From: Purpureocillium takamizusanense
Lineage: Eukaryota; Ascomycota; Sordariomycetes; Hypocreales; Ophiocordycipitaceae
Reading direction: 5' to 3'
Assembly (NCBI RefSeq): GCF_022605165.1
Contig: NC_063075.1
Location: forward strand, 1,550,001 to 1,614,000
DNA: 64,000 nt
Of the stretch, positions 23,173 through 35,412 are shown piece after piece. Within the stretch, counting starts at the first letter, position 1; every line of letters starts with the position of its first letter. The translations under genes and the position numbers were made by a program. Under the pieces are notes generated by a model that worked only from the letters and a program-made list of their open reading frames with translations, had not been told where the DNA came from and searched no databases.

Positions 23173-25414
23173 GGCGGCCGAGTAGAGAGGGTGCAGAAAG
23201 CGATGGGGATGGCGGAGGGCTCAGGAACGGCTGATGATATCGATGAAGTACCCGGCCTTCCTTTCCATTGTCAAGCCGAACGAGCAGGAGACGGAAAGGA
23301 GACGGGACGGGGCGGTAAGGCGTTGGGGGATGGAAATGAGAGTGTCATGGGCGATGAAGAAGCAGTCGATGCGGAGAAGAACGATGGCTGAAGGATGGCG
23401 CGCCGATGATTCAAAGTGTAGAAACGGGTTCGCTGGGGTCGAGCCCAAGCTGCATCACCCCGAGGACAAGACAATACAGTCAACAAGCGGTCCGGGGTGT
23501 GCAGCCCTGGACTGGCTGGGCGATGGTGAATGGATGGCCGGGGTGGATCGCGGAAGCGGCAGCACAGACTGGGGGTGCATCGACTGTGTCAGTCTGGTTG
23601 CCTGCGCGGGATCCGCACTTGAGGCTGATGAGATGGCGGGCTGGCGGAGGCAGACGAGGAGCCACCGATCCGATGGATGGATGGGTGGATGGGGAGGAAC
23701 CTGTGCAAGGCCGCCGGCCGCAGACCACAATGCAGGACGAGGGCAGAGGGAGGAAAAGAAGAAGAAGAAAGGGGGAAAGGCAAGACGACTCGCCGGAACC
23801 GAAGATGCTTGCAGGACGCAGGATGCGCGAGCAAAGGCAAGCCCGCGCGCTGTCTGTCTCTGCCCGTGCGAGGTGAGGTGTGTGGAGAGATGATAGCAGA
23901 TGCGCTGCAGTTGTTGGCGGCACTGGCAAAGAGAGAGGTACTCCCCAAGGATAGGCCGCTGGGACTGGTGGTGGGTGACCAGCCGGGCGCCGATGACTGC
24001 ATCTCCACAGGACCCGACCCCGACATCCGCTGCGACCTTGCAGGCGCCCAGGGAGGTAGATTAGTACCTTAGTAGGTAAGTAGGTACCTACGACGCTGTG
24101 CTACCGTGCCTGGGTGACCTCCGTTTAGGCTCCACTCGACACCCTGCCCGCCTGCCCACAGGCGCTACCACGTACCGGGGGGCAGGCGGTGGGCGGGCTC
24201 TCCTCTCCCCAGTGGAGCAAGGGGACCAGGTCAAGTCACAGGTGCCCATTTGAGGGGGGCCCTCGTGACAGGATGGGAGAGCAGCCGGCTTTCGTCATCG
24301 GCTCGCAGCCCCAGGAGCAGTGGCCGCACTCCGATCACGCAAAGCCCGCGCATTGTGAGCACAACCTCCGCGAAACTCGGGCCGCGGCATGGCATCACCG
24401 GCAGGACCAGCGAGAGGAGCTGTCGCAATTAGCAGCAATCCGGCAGGATCAACGGCAGGTCAGCATCCGCATTCCCAGCAGCGGCAGAACGAGCAGCCAG
24501 CGGACTCGACGTCAGCAGGTGGAGGCATTCCGAGTCACGATGCGATAAGGTAGCTCCAATGGTGTCAACCATACTGTACCTACCAAGGTACTAAGTTAGT
24601 AGGCACCAACAGGCAGTAGCAATGTCGGGGGCCAGCAGCACGGGAACTGAACGCCCGCTCATACATTAAAGTATCCCCGACTGATTGGCACCGTCAATTG
24701 CGGATACAATACCCCTCGCCAATGTCAACGCTAACCCAACCACGCATGCCGGAAGTGATAGGTGAGCGATACTAACTTGGGACTGACTGTGAGCACCCTG
24801 CTGGCCAGTCACGCTCCCACCTTGGGGCACAGGCCCGTCAAGACCAACCACTGCACCCATCGACCCAAGAGAGATTCGGTGCCCGTTTGAGCCGCTGGCC
24901 TCCCATTAGACAAAGCGATCAAGGGTCGCCTCCACAAACGTGCCGTCATGCACGGGCCTTCAGGCTCATCGCGAGTGGCTTGTGGCGGCCCGTAGAGCAC
25001 TTTGCCGCAGCCACGCACAACGATGCCTAGATTCTTGACGCTGGGTCATTCGGTGTACTGCGCTTGACATAAGGCTGCCTGTTCATCCCTTGAACATGAC
25101 CCGTACGCCATTCCATAATCAAGATCTTTGGCTGTATGACGATACGTGACAACTTGGGATTGCAAGGCTTCTGCCCCTCACCGACTCTCAGACACCGCGG
25201 ACAAACCTTGCGTGTACATCATCAATACTTGCCTACCATGGCTTGCAGATATAGTTTCCTGTCTCTATTCCCAAGGTATCCCAACCGAGCGCTCCGCGCA
25301 AAACGATACATACCATGGACATTGGTCCGCCAGTCGCTATTCCTCCAACGCCTTGTTAATCGCATCGATCTATACAGTAAATTCGAGTTGCAAAACTGTA
25401 TGCAAAAGCAAGCC
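23173..25414. other. Intergenic upstream of ATG13
   Basis: Promoter of ATG13 (reading left) and 3' flank of the BTB-domain gene. GC-rich with no ORF of recognisable family. Two AT-rich GTAC motifs occur: about 24057-24095 (GTACCTTAGTAGGTAAGTAGGTAC, a short inverted repeat) and about 24565-24605. Several open frames at 23234-24072 on both strands start at GTG/TTG or overlap each other and show no domain. Confidence 0.5.
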
Positions 25415-28400
25415 TCAGCCTTTGTTTCCCTTGCCCTTGATGCTCTTACCGCTGGAACCTCTCCCAGCTGCCTGCTCGCCTGTGGCTGGAGAGTCTGGCG
25501 CCTTGCCTGTCCTGTCCCTAACCCCCTTGCGGCCCCGTCTATTTGCGACTGCGCTTTTGTCGTTGCCCCTGGCTTTTCTGCGCTGTTCCTCCTCTTGTGC
25601 ACGACGGCTCTCTTGATCCCACCACTCTTGAAACGCTTGTTCTTGTTGAATCTCCTGGAGAGACCTTTTCGCGACAGCCTCCTTGACCAGCTCCTGCTCG
25701 CGCCTTTGCTGTCCTATTATGTCTGCCATACTTGCGCCTTGCGCGGGCTCTGCTTTTGGCGCTGGGGTGATGTAGGACTTGGAGTGCGGGACCAACGGCT
25801 TTCTCTGCGGCTGGCTTGACAAGTTCGGTGTTGCTGCAGGCGAGCTGTTAGTACGACCCTGTCCAGGAAACCTTGTGTCGGGCGAGGCTGTTCTTCTCCG
25901 ACTGTGCTCAGCTTCGGATGCGACCAGGGGTTTAGTCTTCACTGGTGCAGTACGCGCAGCCTCCATTGACATTGCCTCTTGCAACGATGCCTTGGGAATC
26001 GGAGCTGCCGCCTTCCATGGCGGTGCACGGGCTTCCGACGTGACTTTCTCCCAAGCAGTCTGCTTCGTCTTATCGTCTTGGGCTGCAGCCTCAGCCTCTG
26101 CCTGTAACTGCAATTGTCTCTTCCGCTCTTTTTGGGACATCTTGGGTTGCGTCCTAGCCGAGGCGACACTCTTCCCAGCCTGCGCAGCCAAGCCAGCAGT
26201 AAGGGCAGATTTACCTGGCTCCTGGGATAAAGCATCCTTCAGGTCCAACTTCGAAGAGGGAACGGTCGGGGCTGCCCAAGGGCCGCTGACTTTCCTAAAC
26301 GGTGTACCGAGCTGCAGAGGGGGCACATCGCAGACTTTTGTTGGGGCGGCATTTGGGGTCTGAGCGGGTGATAGGCTCGATGGCGTGGGCTTGCCAGAGT
26401 TGCCAGCAGACAAACCACCTGCACTTCGCCACCCCTCAGGAAGCTGCAAGATGCCATCCACATCCGCAGATTGTTTCTGTTCGGCGCGAGGGCGAGTGTA
26501 TGGTGGAGAAGTCGAGCCACCAAGCTTAGCTGCCTCGTCATCGTCCATGTCGAAGATCATATCTCCCTGAGTTTCCTTGGGTCGTAGATTGGGGCTGAAG
26601 GGCTCGTTGCGACCGGCACGGGATCTCTGACGAACCCTTTCGGGCGTAGGGGTTCCGGCAATTGATTCATCCAGGCTGCCGACGCGGGCTTTCCAAGATG
26701 ATGACAGTTTTTTGTCATCTTCTCTCTGAGACAGCTTGAAAGCCATCTCTTTCACCCGCCGGCGGCGCTCTTCCTCGATGTCGATTGCCAAGTCTGGATA
26801 TTTGTCATGAAGTTGGGCGTCGGCTCGTCCGCTTTTGGCGAATGGTAGACGAGCCAGTTGATTGTCCCGGACGACTTCATCCAGTTCCGCCACGAGGTCA
26901 TCATCGAGGCCATCAAGAAGGTGGTTTTCCAGCATACATTCTAGCTGCAGGCAGATGTACTCGAGGCCGACGTCTTTGAACTCTGACACCGCGCAGGCGC
27001 TGATCTCATTGAGGAGGTTGCCAATGTTCCGCGTCGTAACAAATTTCCCGATCAGAGCCTGACAGATTTGCGAGAGTCGATCCAGCATGAGCTCGTTGGC
27101 AACACCCATAACATCTAGGACAAGCTCTGAGAAGTCATCAATGCTAGGGAGTGCAACGTTGTCAAACATCTCCTGGCCGACATCCGCATAAAGGTACTCC
27201 ATGACATATTCAAAGGTCTCTGGGCGAATATGTTTTAGGTCGATCTGAAGCCTGTCCATGGTCATCGAGCCAGTGCGGCGATCTGCAAGCCACTGCCCCT
27301 GGGAGCGTCCATTAAACATGCCCTCAAAAAAGGGACATCTCTGGCACAAGACTTGGCCATGAGCAATGACATCAGCGCCGTCCAGCTGCACAATGATGTC
27401 GCCGTCGTCGAAAAAGTCAGGGTCGGCGACAGCTGCTTTCATGTCGGCATCCAGCGACGGCTCTATAGCGGCTTGCAGCCGCGCAGCCGTCTCAAGTCTC
27501 GGCATGCGCAAGCTTGTTGCCAACTTCATCAACTCGATCCGAACCTGTCGAAATCTGTATGCCTCCGACGGTGACTCTCGGGTGTACTTCCATACAGGAA
27601 CGATGTTGTCCTCGTAGGCGAACACCACGATGTTCAGAACGGTGAGAATGTCAACGCCCGGCAATGTGACGACCTGTCTCCCGTTGAGCCTCTCAATGAC
27701 AAAGGCATCGGAGTGATCTGTGGTGCCAGTACGGCGCTGCCGGGACAACGACTCACGCAACACAGGGCTGCGACCGGTCAGAATCCAGCCATGGACTGGA
27801 ATTCGAATTTCCGGGCATGTAGCTGTCCGTATCTCGGTGTCGAAGCTGTCGAATCGAGATTGACTAGCGTGTAGCCACTGGGCCAGGTCTTCTTCGAGGT
27901 TCTGGCTTCGAAGAATCTCGTGAGAAACAGATCCCGGCTTCTCTCTCGCAATAGCCGCTTGCCAAGCCTTGAGAGGACCTGAAGGCGCCATTGCGGACTC
28001 GGTCGCGGAGAAACCTCGTAGGCTCAGGAGCGAAGCCATGTCCTTCCACAGAGTCTGGTCGTCCACGCGTATCTCCTCAGACATAACACTTATGTCCTTC
28101 CTAACTGCTGCAAAAGCCCCAAAAGTAGAGCTTCGCACCTTGACGCAACCAGTGATATACGGGACACGCTCAAACTTGAAATCCTTCTTCTTCGCACCCG
28201 ATTTCGAAAATGCGGCTGTACTTCCCTTGGACCGCTTGACTCTTTTCCAAACGGCACCGGACTGTGTGCTGATGATGACGGAGCCGTGTTCGCCAATGCT
28301 GACAGAGGCAACACCGTCTTTTCTCGAATCCCAAATGCATTGAGGTTGCGTCACGGCTCCTCTGATCTTGACCGGATTAGTTGTAGAGCCTGCTGGGGGG

Positions 28401-30159
28401 TTCGCATCCGCCTTGTGGTTGAGTTGCATGGTGTATAAGTCACCACGGGCTGTGACCACCGCAATGGTGTCACAGCCAGAGGCAATGAAACGAATGTCTT
28501 TTCGGCCAGAGTCATATCGGTTTGAGAAGGATGAAACTATCAAGTTATGGTTGGTGAGGATATCGGGCGCGGGGAACTTGACAAGGTTGTAACCGTAATT
28601 GGTAAAAACCCAGACGGTGTGGTTTGACAGGAGACAAGTAGTAGCCTTGTCGATAGCAGATACCATGTCAATAGGTGCTGAAAGCAGTGACGCCGCGACC
28701 TTCCTTGGAATCGGTTGAACTGCGAGTGTCCGTGAATCGGCGTCCATCAAGGCTAGTTGCCCTAGGTTACGCCCCCAGCAATAAAGAGCCGAGTTCGTAA
28801 AGGCCACTGAATGGACTGCCGATGCGGCAACGCCCAACACAATTTCCTTTTTTAGTGGTCCAAAGACTTGGCGAGGTGTGAGGCTCACGGGCTCCTCGTC
28901 GGATCGGATCGGAGAGGGCAATATGTAACCAAGCTGCGAATCCTCGTTCGATCCCCATGTCCAGAGCTCGCCGTTTCCCGCAACAGCCATGGAATGATTT
29001 TGGCCAAGAGCGACGTGTCGCACTGTTCGATCGGAGAACGGGCCTTGCACCGGCACGAATTTGAATTGCGTGTTTTCGTCGCCAAGACCCAACCTACCCA
29101 ATCTCCCGACTCCGCAGACATACAAGTTCGACACGGGGTCTGTCGTTACGACTGCAGTATGCAGCTTAGACATGACAACGTCTTGGATGATGAGGGGCTT
29201 GTTGCGTAGCAGAGTTGGAATCCCTTCCAGGTCCGGTAAAGACTGAGAGGACTCCATATCGTGTTCTTCCAGGTATGCTTGGTGGAAGCGGTGCAAGAGC
29301 TCCTCGGGCCGATGGAGTATGATACGCTCTGGGAACTGCCGGTCATCTCCGTCCCCAACGCCCAGCGAGACATTTTTGTTGCTCCCAAACACGAAAAATT
29401 CGCCACCTTCGGTAGGGGCCGAGGCTCCGTGAGGATCGCCGGCATTGCTGTGCAATGTTCAGCGCCGTCTCGCGAAAAGAAGGGGTGGGGGTGATGATGT
29501 ACTGACCCTTGAGAAGGCTCGTCGTCGCTGTCTATACTAGCTGTCCCATCGTCTGATCCGAGAACTTCATTCCTGGTCTTCAGCGACCGGGAAGCGATGG
29601 TAGAGTTGTAAAGATCAAACGGGCTGAGACCTTCGTTGTCCTTGGTCTTGATTAGATGGCCGACTTTGCCCACGGAGAGCGCATGGTTCGTCAGGTCGCC
29701 GCGTTCCTTTGCCAACAAAGCGCGTGCGATGGACACGTTTCCAGCATATAATGACCTGTGCAAAGCATTCCAGCCGCTCTCGTGGTCTTGCACATAAATA
29801 TCGATGGCCGGATGGTCCAGCAGAGCCTCGACGAACTCGTGGGCACTCGGATCAGTTGACGAGGCTGCGCGCAGTAACAAGGTTAAACCAGCATGGTCGC
29901 GACTATTTATTTCGTTCCGGCCAAAAGCGCTGCCACCATCCTTGGATCTGCCATGCGCAGGTGTGAAAGCCGTCGACTTCCGGGCCTTGCCTCCGCGAGG
30001 TGGCGTTCCAAACCCGCCGGGGCTGGCGGCGACGTGACTTGAACCATGTCCTATCGCCGGACTCCTGGCCCCGATATTGTTGGTGCTGGCCGGAGCCAAT
30101 AGACGTCGAAACTGGTCGACATTGTCTTGCCAGTAACTTGTCCAGAGGAGGTGACTCAT
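25415..30159 (-). CDS. Ankyrin-RCC1-BTB protein, IBtk/Btb3-like
   Basis: Large BTB adaptor resembling animal IBtk and fission yeast Btb3, which act as substrate adaptors of Cullin-3 ubiquitin ligases (family knowledge; role here inferred). Exons 30159-29507 and 29447-25415 give 1561 residues. The N-terminus MSHLLWTSYWQDNVDQFRRL is followed by ankyrin-like repeats about 90-200 (AGLTLLLRAAS, SGWNALHRSLYAGNVSIARA). RCC1 repeats follow from about 230 to 560 (FFVFGSNKNVSLGVGD, YVCGVGRLGRLGLGDENTQF, ELWTWGSNEDSQLGYI, LYCWGRNLGQLALMD). A first, divergent BTB comes near 640-760 and a second near 800-960 (GDIIVQLDGADVIAHGQVLC, FEGMFNGRSQG, YVMEYLYADVG). The last 500 residues are disordered with Lys/Glu coiled stretches (KERKRQLQLQAEAEAAAQ). 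Only one intron was found. Confidence 0.9.
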
Positions 30160-32236
30160 GGGCGGGGTGATTGGAGACGAGCGATTGTTCCAGACGCTTG
30201 AAAGGCACCTCGCTGTGAATCTCTCGGGATCACGGCTTCTTTAAAGGTGCGATTTGTAGCGCCGGACTGCCCCCAGTTGTGGGAGACGACGAGCGGCGAT
30301 TATTTCACTCTGGCTCTCGGGCAGTGGGTGGCGCGGTATGGTGGTGCGGTTGCGACGAGTCGTGGGCTTCGGTCGTCGGCGCGTTATCGGGTCGCCGCGC
30401 GCGTAGTATCGGAACGGATGCGTAAGGTGAAAGAAGGCTTCAGAAAGAAGAGTTTCGATGCCGGAAACTCGTTTTTGGCTCAAGGGTTCGAAATGGGGTC
30501 GTAGGCGCTGGGAGAGTTGAAGAGGGGACGAAATGCGGTCCGTCGCGCTCGACGAAGATGGCCTTGATGAAGATGCCCTGGATTTGTGCTTGTGCGCGTC
30601 AGCGGGTTCGTAGCGGGGTACGGGCAGCACATGCCGAGCTGTGGGCGCTGGCAAGGTACCCAGTACTCTACGCGGTATCATGCCTGCATGGATGCTACTA
30701 AAGTGCATGCGAGTACCTGGAGCCCCCACCACGCCACATCCAAGCTTCAGAGTGGGAGAGCAGCCAATGAGCCGCCGCACCGGCAACGTGCCGGATTGTA
30801 GGGCAGATAGGGCTTGAGCAGTTCCATCGCGCTTTTACACGTGGCTCAATCCTGGTGCAATTATTTGCCAACGCGGTCTATCCAAGAGGGCACCAGCAAA
30901 TGCCATATGCGCCTGCAGCCCGAGAACGGGCAATGCCAGACGCGCTCACTGGCCGGTTGGCGTCAGCTTTCGGCAGTCATGTGTGCTTTTTGTACGGGAT
31001 AAGTTGTGAGCCGCCGTGTAACACAGCCTAATGATAGGCCGCGGCAGTCATCCACCAGTCAGCCGGGGTGCGCGCGGCGGGGAGAGAAAGGGGGGAGATT
31101 TGACCGCAGGCATTGTGTCTGGTCAACATGTACGTACCCAGGACCCGGGGTTATGGGAAACCTGTTGAAATCTCCCCCGCGATATGCAGGCAGCTGGATC
31201 TACGATCTCCGGTCCGGATGCCCCGCCTCCAAAGGCTGTTATGTTACTGGTCTCTGCAGCCCCTGACAGTCCCGCCCCGAGCCCCAGCGATCTTGTAACA
31301 ACATCATGGAGCTGCCTCTCTGTGCTCGGTAACACGTACCACCTTTGGTGGCTGGCTACGGCGAGAAGAATCAGCTTTTACTCCCGAACCTTGCGCTCTT
31401 TGGAGACCTTGTACGGGGTACTGTTGTGCCTCTATAACTTGTCTTGTTCCTGAATCCTGCATGTATATACTGTACGTGGAATGGTTGAACCGTGACTGGC
31501 CTGTAGGACATGGAGTATAGCACGTACAGTATACAAAGCAGACACAACTTGTGGCTATCTTGGTCTTAGGTATTCGCGAAGGCTACTCTTCGGTGCGGCA
31601 CAACCAGTTGGATTGAGAGAATGGTGCTGAGATGATGTTGTCTGCATGGAATTGACTGTTGTTGAGTGTGAGGTGCGCATCATTCGCCTTTGGGCTGTAG
31701 TTGTCGTGGAAACAAACGCACGCTGTGTGCCTTGAGAGTTGTGCCGCCGTCACAACTCTCGGTCTTCTCATGTTCTCCGATGCGTCACCTTTTCTCTTTA
31801 ACCCTCATGCAGTTATTGCGCAGTTTCGTCTTATTTCTCTTGTGTGATGAAGCTCTCACTTGCCTGCAACTACTTACCGGCTTCGTTCCTCTTCTCTTCC
31901 TCTTTGCTCTTCTGTAGTCTGGTCGCAGCCTCTCGTTTTTAACTCTACTCTTTCCTTACCTCCTCTATCCTCGAACTTCCCACCTTCTCTGCCTTCACAT
32001 CTCTTTCTCTCTCTCCTCCTGTTACTTGCTTCCTTCTTCAACTATCTCACTCTTCATCCCTACCCGCTAGTTTGCTCTTCGCAAGTCATCCCACCACACA
32101 ACTCACTTATCATAGCTTCTCTAGGAGCTTCATCTCCTCAAACTTGCGACTGCTGAGGCCTCTCGTGCCCCCGTCTCGAACCTTTACAAGCTACAAGCAA
32201 CCTATTCCACGACCGATTGCGTGTTGCACGGCGAAG
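30160..32236. other. Divergent promoter between BTB gene and unknown gene
   Basis: Two genes diverge from this 2.1-kb region. The right 450 bp (about 31780-32236) is strongly pyrimidine-rich (TCTCTTTCTCTCTCTCCTCC) and looks like the transcribed leader of the gene at 32237. A 13-bp inverted repeat with GTAC cores lies at 31466-31533. No other coding sequence supported. Confidence 0.55.
31466..31533. repeat. 13-bp perfect inverted repeat
   Basis: TATACTGTACGTG at 31466-31478 is matched exactly by its reverse complement at 31521-31533, with 42 bases between. Each arm contains GTAC. It could be a hairpin in RNA, a transcription-factor site pair or a tiny mobile-element relic. Confidence 0.6.
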
Positions 32237-34652
32237 ATGGACGACCTCGACCCATCGCTGGGTCATATTGACCTGAACTCGATGGAAGGAGTGCAGCCAG
32301 ATATCGTCTCGCCAATTCACGAAGGCAACGCACCGATTCACGGCGGCAGTGGCGATGATGACGCCGACCCGATGGGCGGGATTGCTATGAACAACATCAA
32401 CAGCTCGAATGGTGCCAACGCTTTGAACATTGCGGCTGCTGCAAACGGAGCAAGCGAGATGGGCAATTCTGATGGCGAAAATGACGAGAGCGGTCACGAG
32501 AACGCCCAAGACAGCGACAACGACGCCGATGAAAGCAACCAAGTCCCTGAGATCCACTCCGAGATTGCCAGCGACTCGGAAAACGAAGCGCTTGGCCCTG
32601 GTTTGAACCAGTCTCAGATCCAGGCGCTGGAGAGGATCAAGGACAAGTCACGCCGCCGCCGGGAACTCCTCGTGACGTTCCACGATCAGAACCAAGTGCT
32701 CGCAGGCACGATCAGGGACCTCCGCAGAGAGAAGAGAGAGCTCCAAAAACAGCTGAACAATTCAAAGCCCCGTCGTCGTACCCGGGAGGTGAGTGTTCGT
32801 GCACTTTGCCGACAGGTTTGTATAATCTAACCTGGTGGTGAAAGACTTGGCGAACCCGTCTCCATAGACTTCACATAGGAAACCCACACCCGCTCTACGG
32901 TACCTACGAGGCGGTATACAAACTAGCTTGTCGGGAAAGCAACACGGCCCCCCATCCGCAGCGAGTGCACCCAGATCTCGTTCTTGTTTCGCAGCAGCAG
33001 GCTCCCGTGATACCATCGACAGGCCCATCGGCCTATTACACGGGGCCAAATCCTCTTCCTCTCGGTGTAATTTCCCGCATTCTGCGCTTCGCGTTGTACT
33101 TCCCAGGTGAGGTCGTTCATGCGCTCTCGCGTCTGGACTCGGAAGAGGAGCCCCGATCACAGCAACACGCCCGGGAGTATTCCCTGCTGCATCGCTTCCA
33201 CGTGGGCGATTCTGCCGTGAGCCTCACGTACAGCGCGGTCAGACCGAATGTGATGCTTGCCCCTCTCATGGCGTCGAGGTTCTGTCACTTCATTGGGTGC
33301 AACGTCTTCTATGGGATGAATACCTTTGCCTTCTCATCTCTCGGCGAGCTGGGGGTCTTTTGCGGTGGAATCGTTCGTCCCTCTCTTTCCTTCCCCCGGG
33401 GACACCTTTTTGGTTCTCTGAACTGACTGTTACTTGGCTTTTGCAGGGTCCGAGACTGCATCGCCTGCAGCACATCGAGATTCTGTGGACAGGCTCGCAG
33501 TGGCTGACATATCCCATCGCCGAAGACGGACCAAAGAAATTCACCTCGCGCCGCACTCGACCGCTGATGCACTTCACGCAAATGCCAAGGCTGAGGACCC
33601 TGGTGGTTCACCTGCAAGAGGGTGTCAGCGCTACCTTGGACAACCGTTCCAGGTATACACGGCGCAACTACGAGCCGCGGCAGGTGATGCGATTCCTGCA
33701 AGCCAGGACAGCTGGACAGGATAACATCAGGCTCTCCCGGAATCTACGCGGCCTGCAGGGGATCGACAACATCAGACTCCTTCGGGGCATGGAGTCTGTG
33801 CAGTTTCTGGATTGGGATCGCTGGTTTGTGGAACGAGTGCGTGCGCCCGTCAAGGACCAGTCATTCCAGGACGACATCAACAGAGTTGTCCTGCTACCAA
33901 AGACGAGTCGAGAAGCAGCCAGGTCGGCTCTGAGGCGCTTGGCGCCTCTCAATCGCCATTGGAGTCCTTCTGAGGAACACTGGCAGCTGCTCCGCGCAGC
34001 TTGCCCAGGGCTGGGTCGAAGATCGTGCGCCGTAGTGCCAGTCCGCCCATCGCCAGCACCCACCTTGCGGTCAAACGGTACCTCGATCAATACCGCCATC
34101 ATCCTGCCTGATTCGTCAGACGACACCGATTCCTCAGACGAGGAAAGCGATGGCTCCAGCTCTCGTGGAAGCAACGGCAGTGGCTCCTCAAGTTCGGGGT
34201 CTAGTTCAGACGGTGACGATTCCTCCGGCGGTAACACGCATGGCGCTTCTAGCTCAGGCCCAAGCCTTTCAGGGACCGCCACCAGAACGCATAGTGACGG
34301 GTCTAGCCCCAGTTATGCTGTCATGGTTGACTTGACTGGCGGCAGTGATGAGGAAATGGACGATGCTCCCGGCAGCAGCCACGGAGTTGACGGAGACGGG
34401 GACGTGGACATGCCTGACGCCAGGGACACCAGTCAAGGAGGACAAGAGGAGTCACTGTTCGTGCCCGATCCTTCGTTTAGACAGGCTTCAGTGGCTTCGG
34501 GTCATGCCAGATCATCGGGTGGACCTCAAGCGTTTGCTGGCTCCGTTATCGGCAGTAGTAATGGCAGCGGGGGGACTCACTCGGGCGAGAGCAGCCTGTT
34601 TGTCAGATCGGAGTCCACAATCGATTTGACTGAAGACACCGACACTGAATAG
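32237..34652 (+). CDS. Uncharacterised acidic protein with conserved central domain
   Basis: Family not recognised. Exons 32237-32788, 32845-33372 and 33447-34652 give 761 residues. Residues 1-115 are acidic and Asn/Gly-rich; about 118-180 form a basic coiled-coil-like segment (ALERIKDKSRRRRELLVTFH, LRREKRELQKQLNN). Residues about 185-560 look folded (LHRLHIGNPHPLYGTYEAVY, NPLPLGVISRILRFALYFPG, GMNTFAFSSLGELG, LHRLQHIEILWTGSQWLTYP, WDRWFVERV), recalling fungal proteins that begin with an F-box-like or leucine-rich strand pattern; this is inference only. The last 160 residues are Ser/Gly/Asp-rich, with acidic VDLTGGSDEE and TIDLTEDTDTE that resemble SUMO-interaction motifs. The second intron could instead begin at 33355 (GTCTTT donor, six residues fewer); 33373 (GTTCGT) keeps more domain-like sequence. 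The start is the first ATG after a pyrimidine-rich leader. Confidence 0.75.
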
Positions 34653-35412
34653 GAGGATAGAGAGAAGCATCAGCAGACAGACAGGATACGAATGGTATCT
34701 GGGAAACATGGAGTAGGCGGGGGAACGGGGAACACAAGACGAAGAGGGAAGGACATGTACCCAGGCATCAGGGTAGACAGATGTTATTGGGCCACATCGG
34801 GAACAGCTAATATACGGACGGGGTCGTACAGTGCTAGGATTGGGAACATTGGACGGGCTTATTAACCATTACGAGTCGAAACGCTACTACTTACAGACCA
34901 GAGCGATAGAACGAGACCTCATCGAATACCCTGCATTGGCGAGTGAAGGCGTCAATCAAGTACACGGGGTAGTCCATCAATCATGATACATTTATTTCAC
35001 TCGATGCCATTCTAGGCCAATGATCATGGTCGTGCTCGTTGCGCGTTGTCCCCCAAAACGCCAGATGTCTAAACCTGAGCCTCATAGCCGTGTGGTCTAT
35101 GCATCTATGTCCCTTTTATGTCATGTCTCATAAAACCAGAGAGTAAATCAAAGCCATCAAAGCGATAATAAGGGAGGGAAAGCAGTACACAGCCTGTGGG
35201 TACGCATGCAACCCTGGGGCTTTGACCTGCTCAATGCCAGAGCCCCGCGCCCTAGCAGAATGCACCCCGCGTACCATTTACCAAACGCCGTTGCTTGGGT
35301 ATAATAGGCCTAGAAGCAATGCTGGCGACGCAATCAAATAAAAATGCCGCCGGAACCCGTGAGGGACGAGTGAAGAAAGATGAAGAGAGTTGCCTGCGTG
35401 GCGTGGAACGAC
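34653..35412. other. Convergent intergenic region
   Basis: Holds the 3' ends of the gene at 32237-34652 (+) and of the VVD gene (-). AT-richer, with ATAATAAG and AATAAAAA stretches near 35165 and 35338 that could serve as 3'-processing signals. Nothing else recognised. Confidence 0.5.

Noticed and set aside
25136..25819. 227-codon plus-strand open frame
   Set aside because: Mostly antisense to the C-terminal coding region of the BTB-domain gene; no family resemblance.
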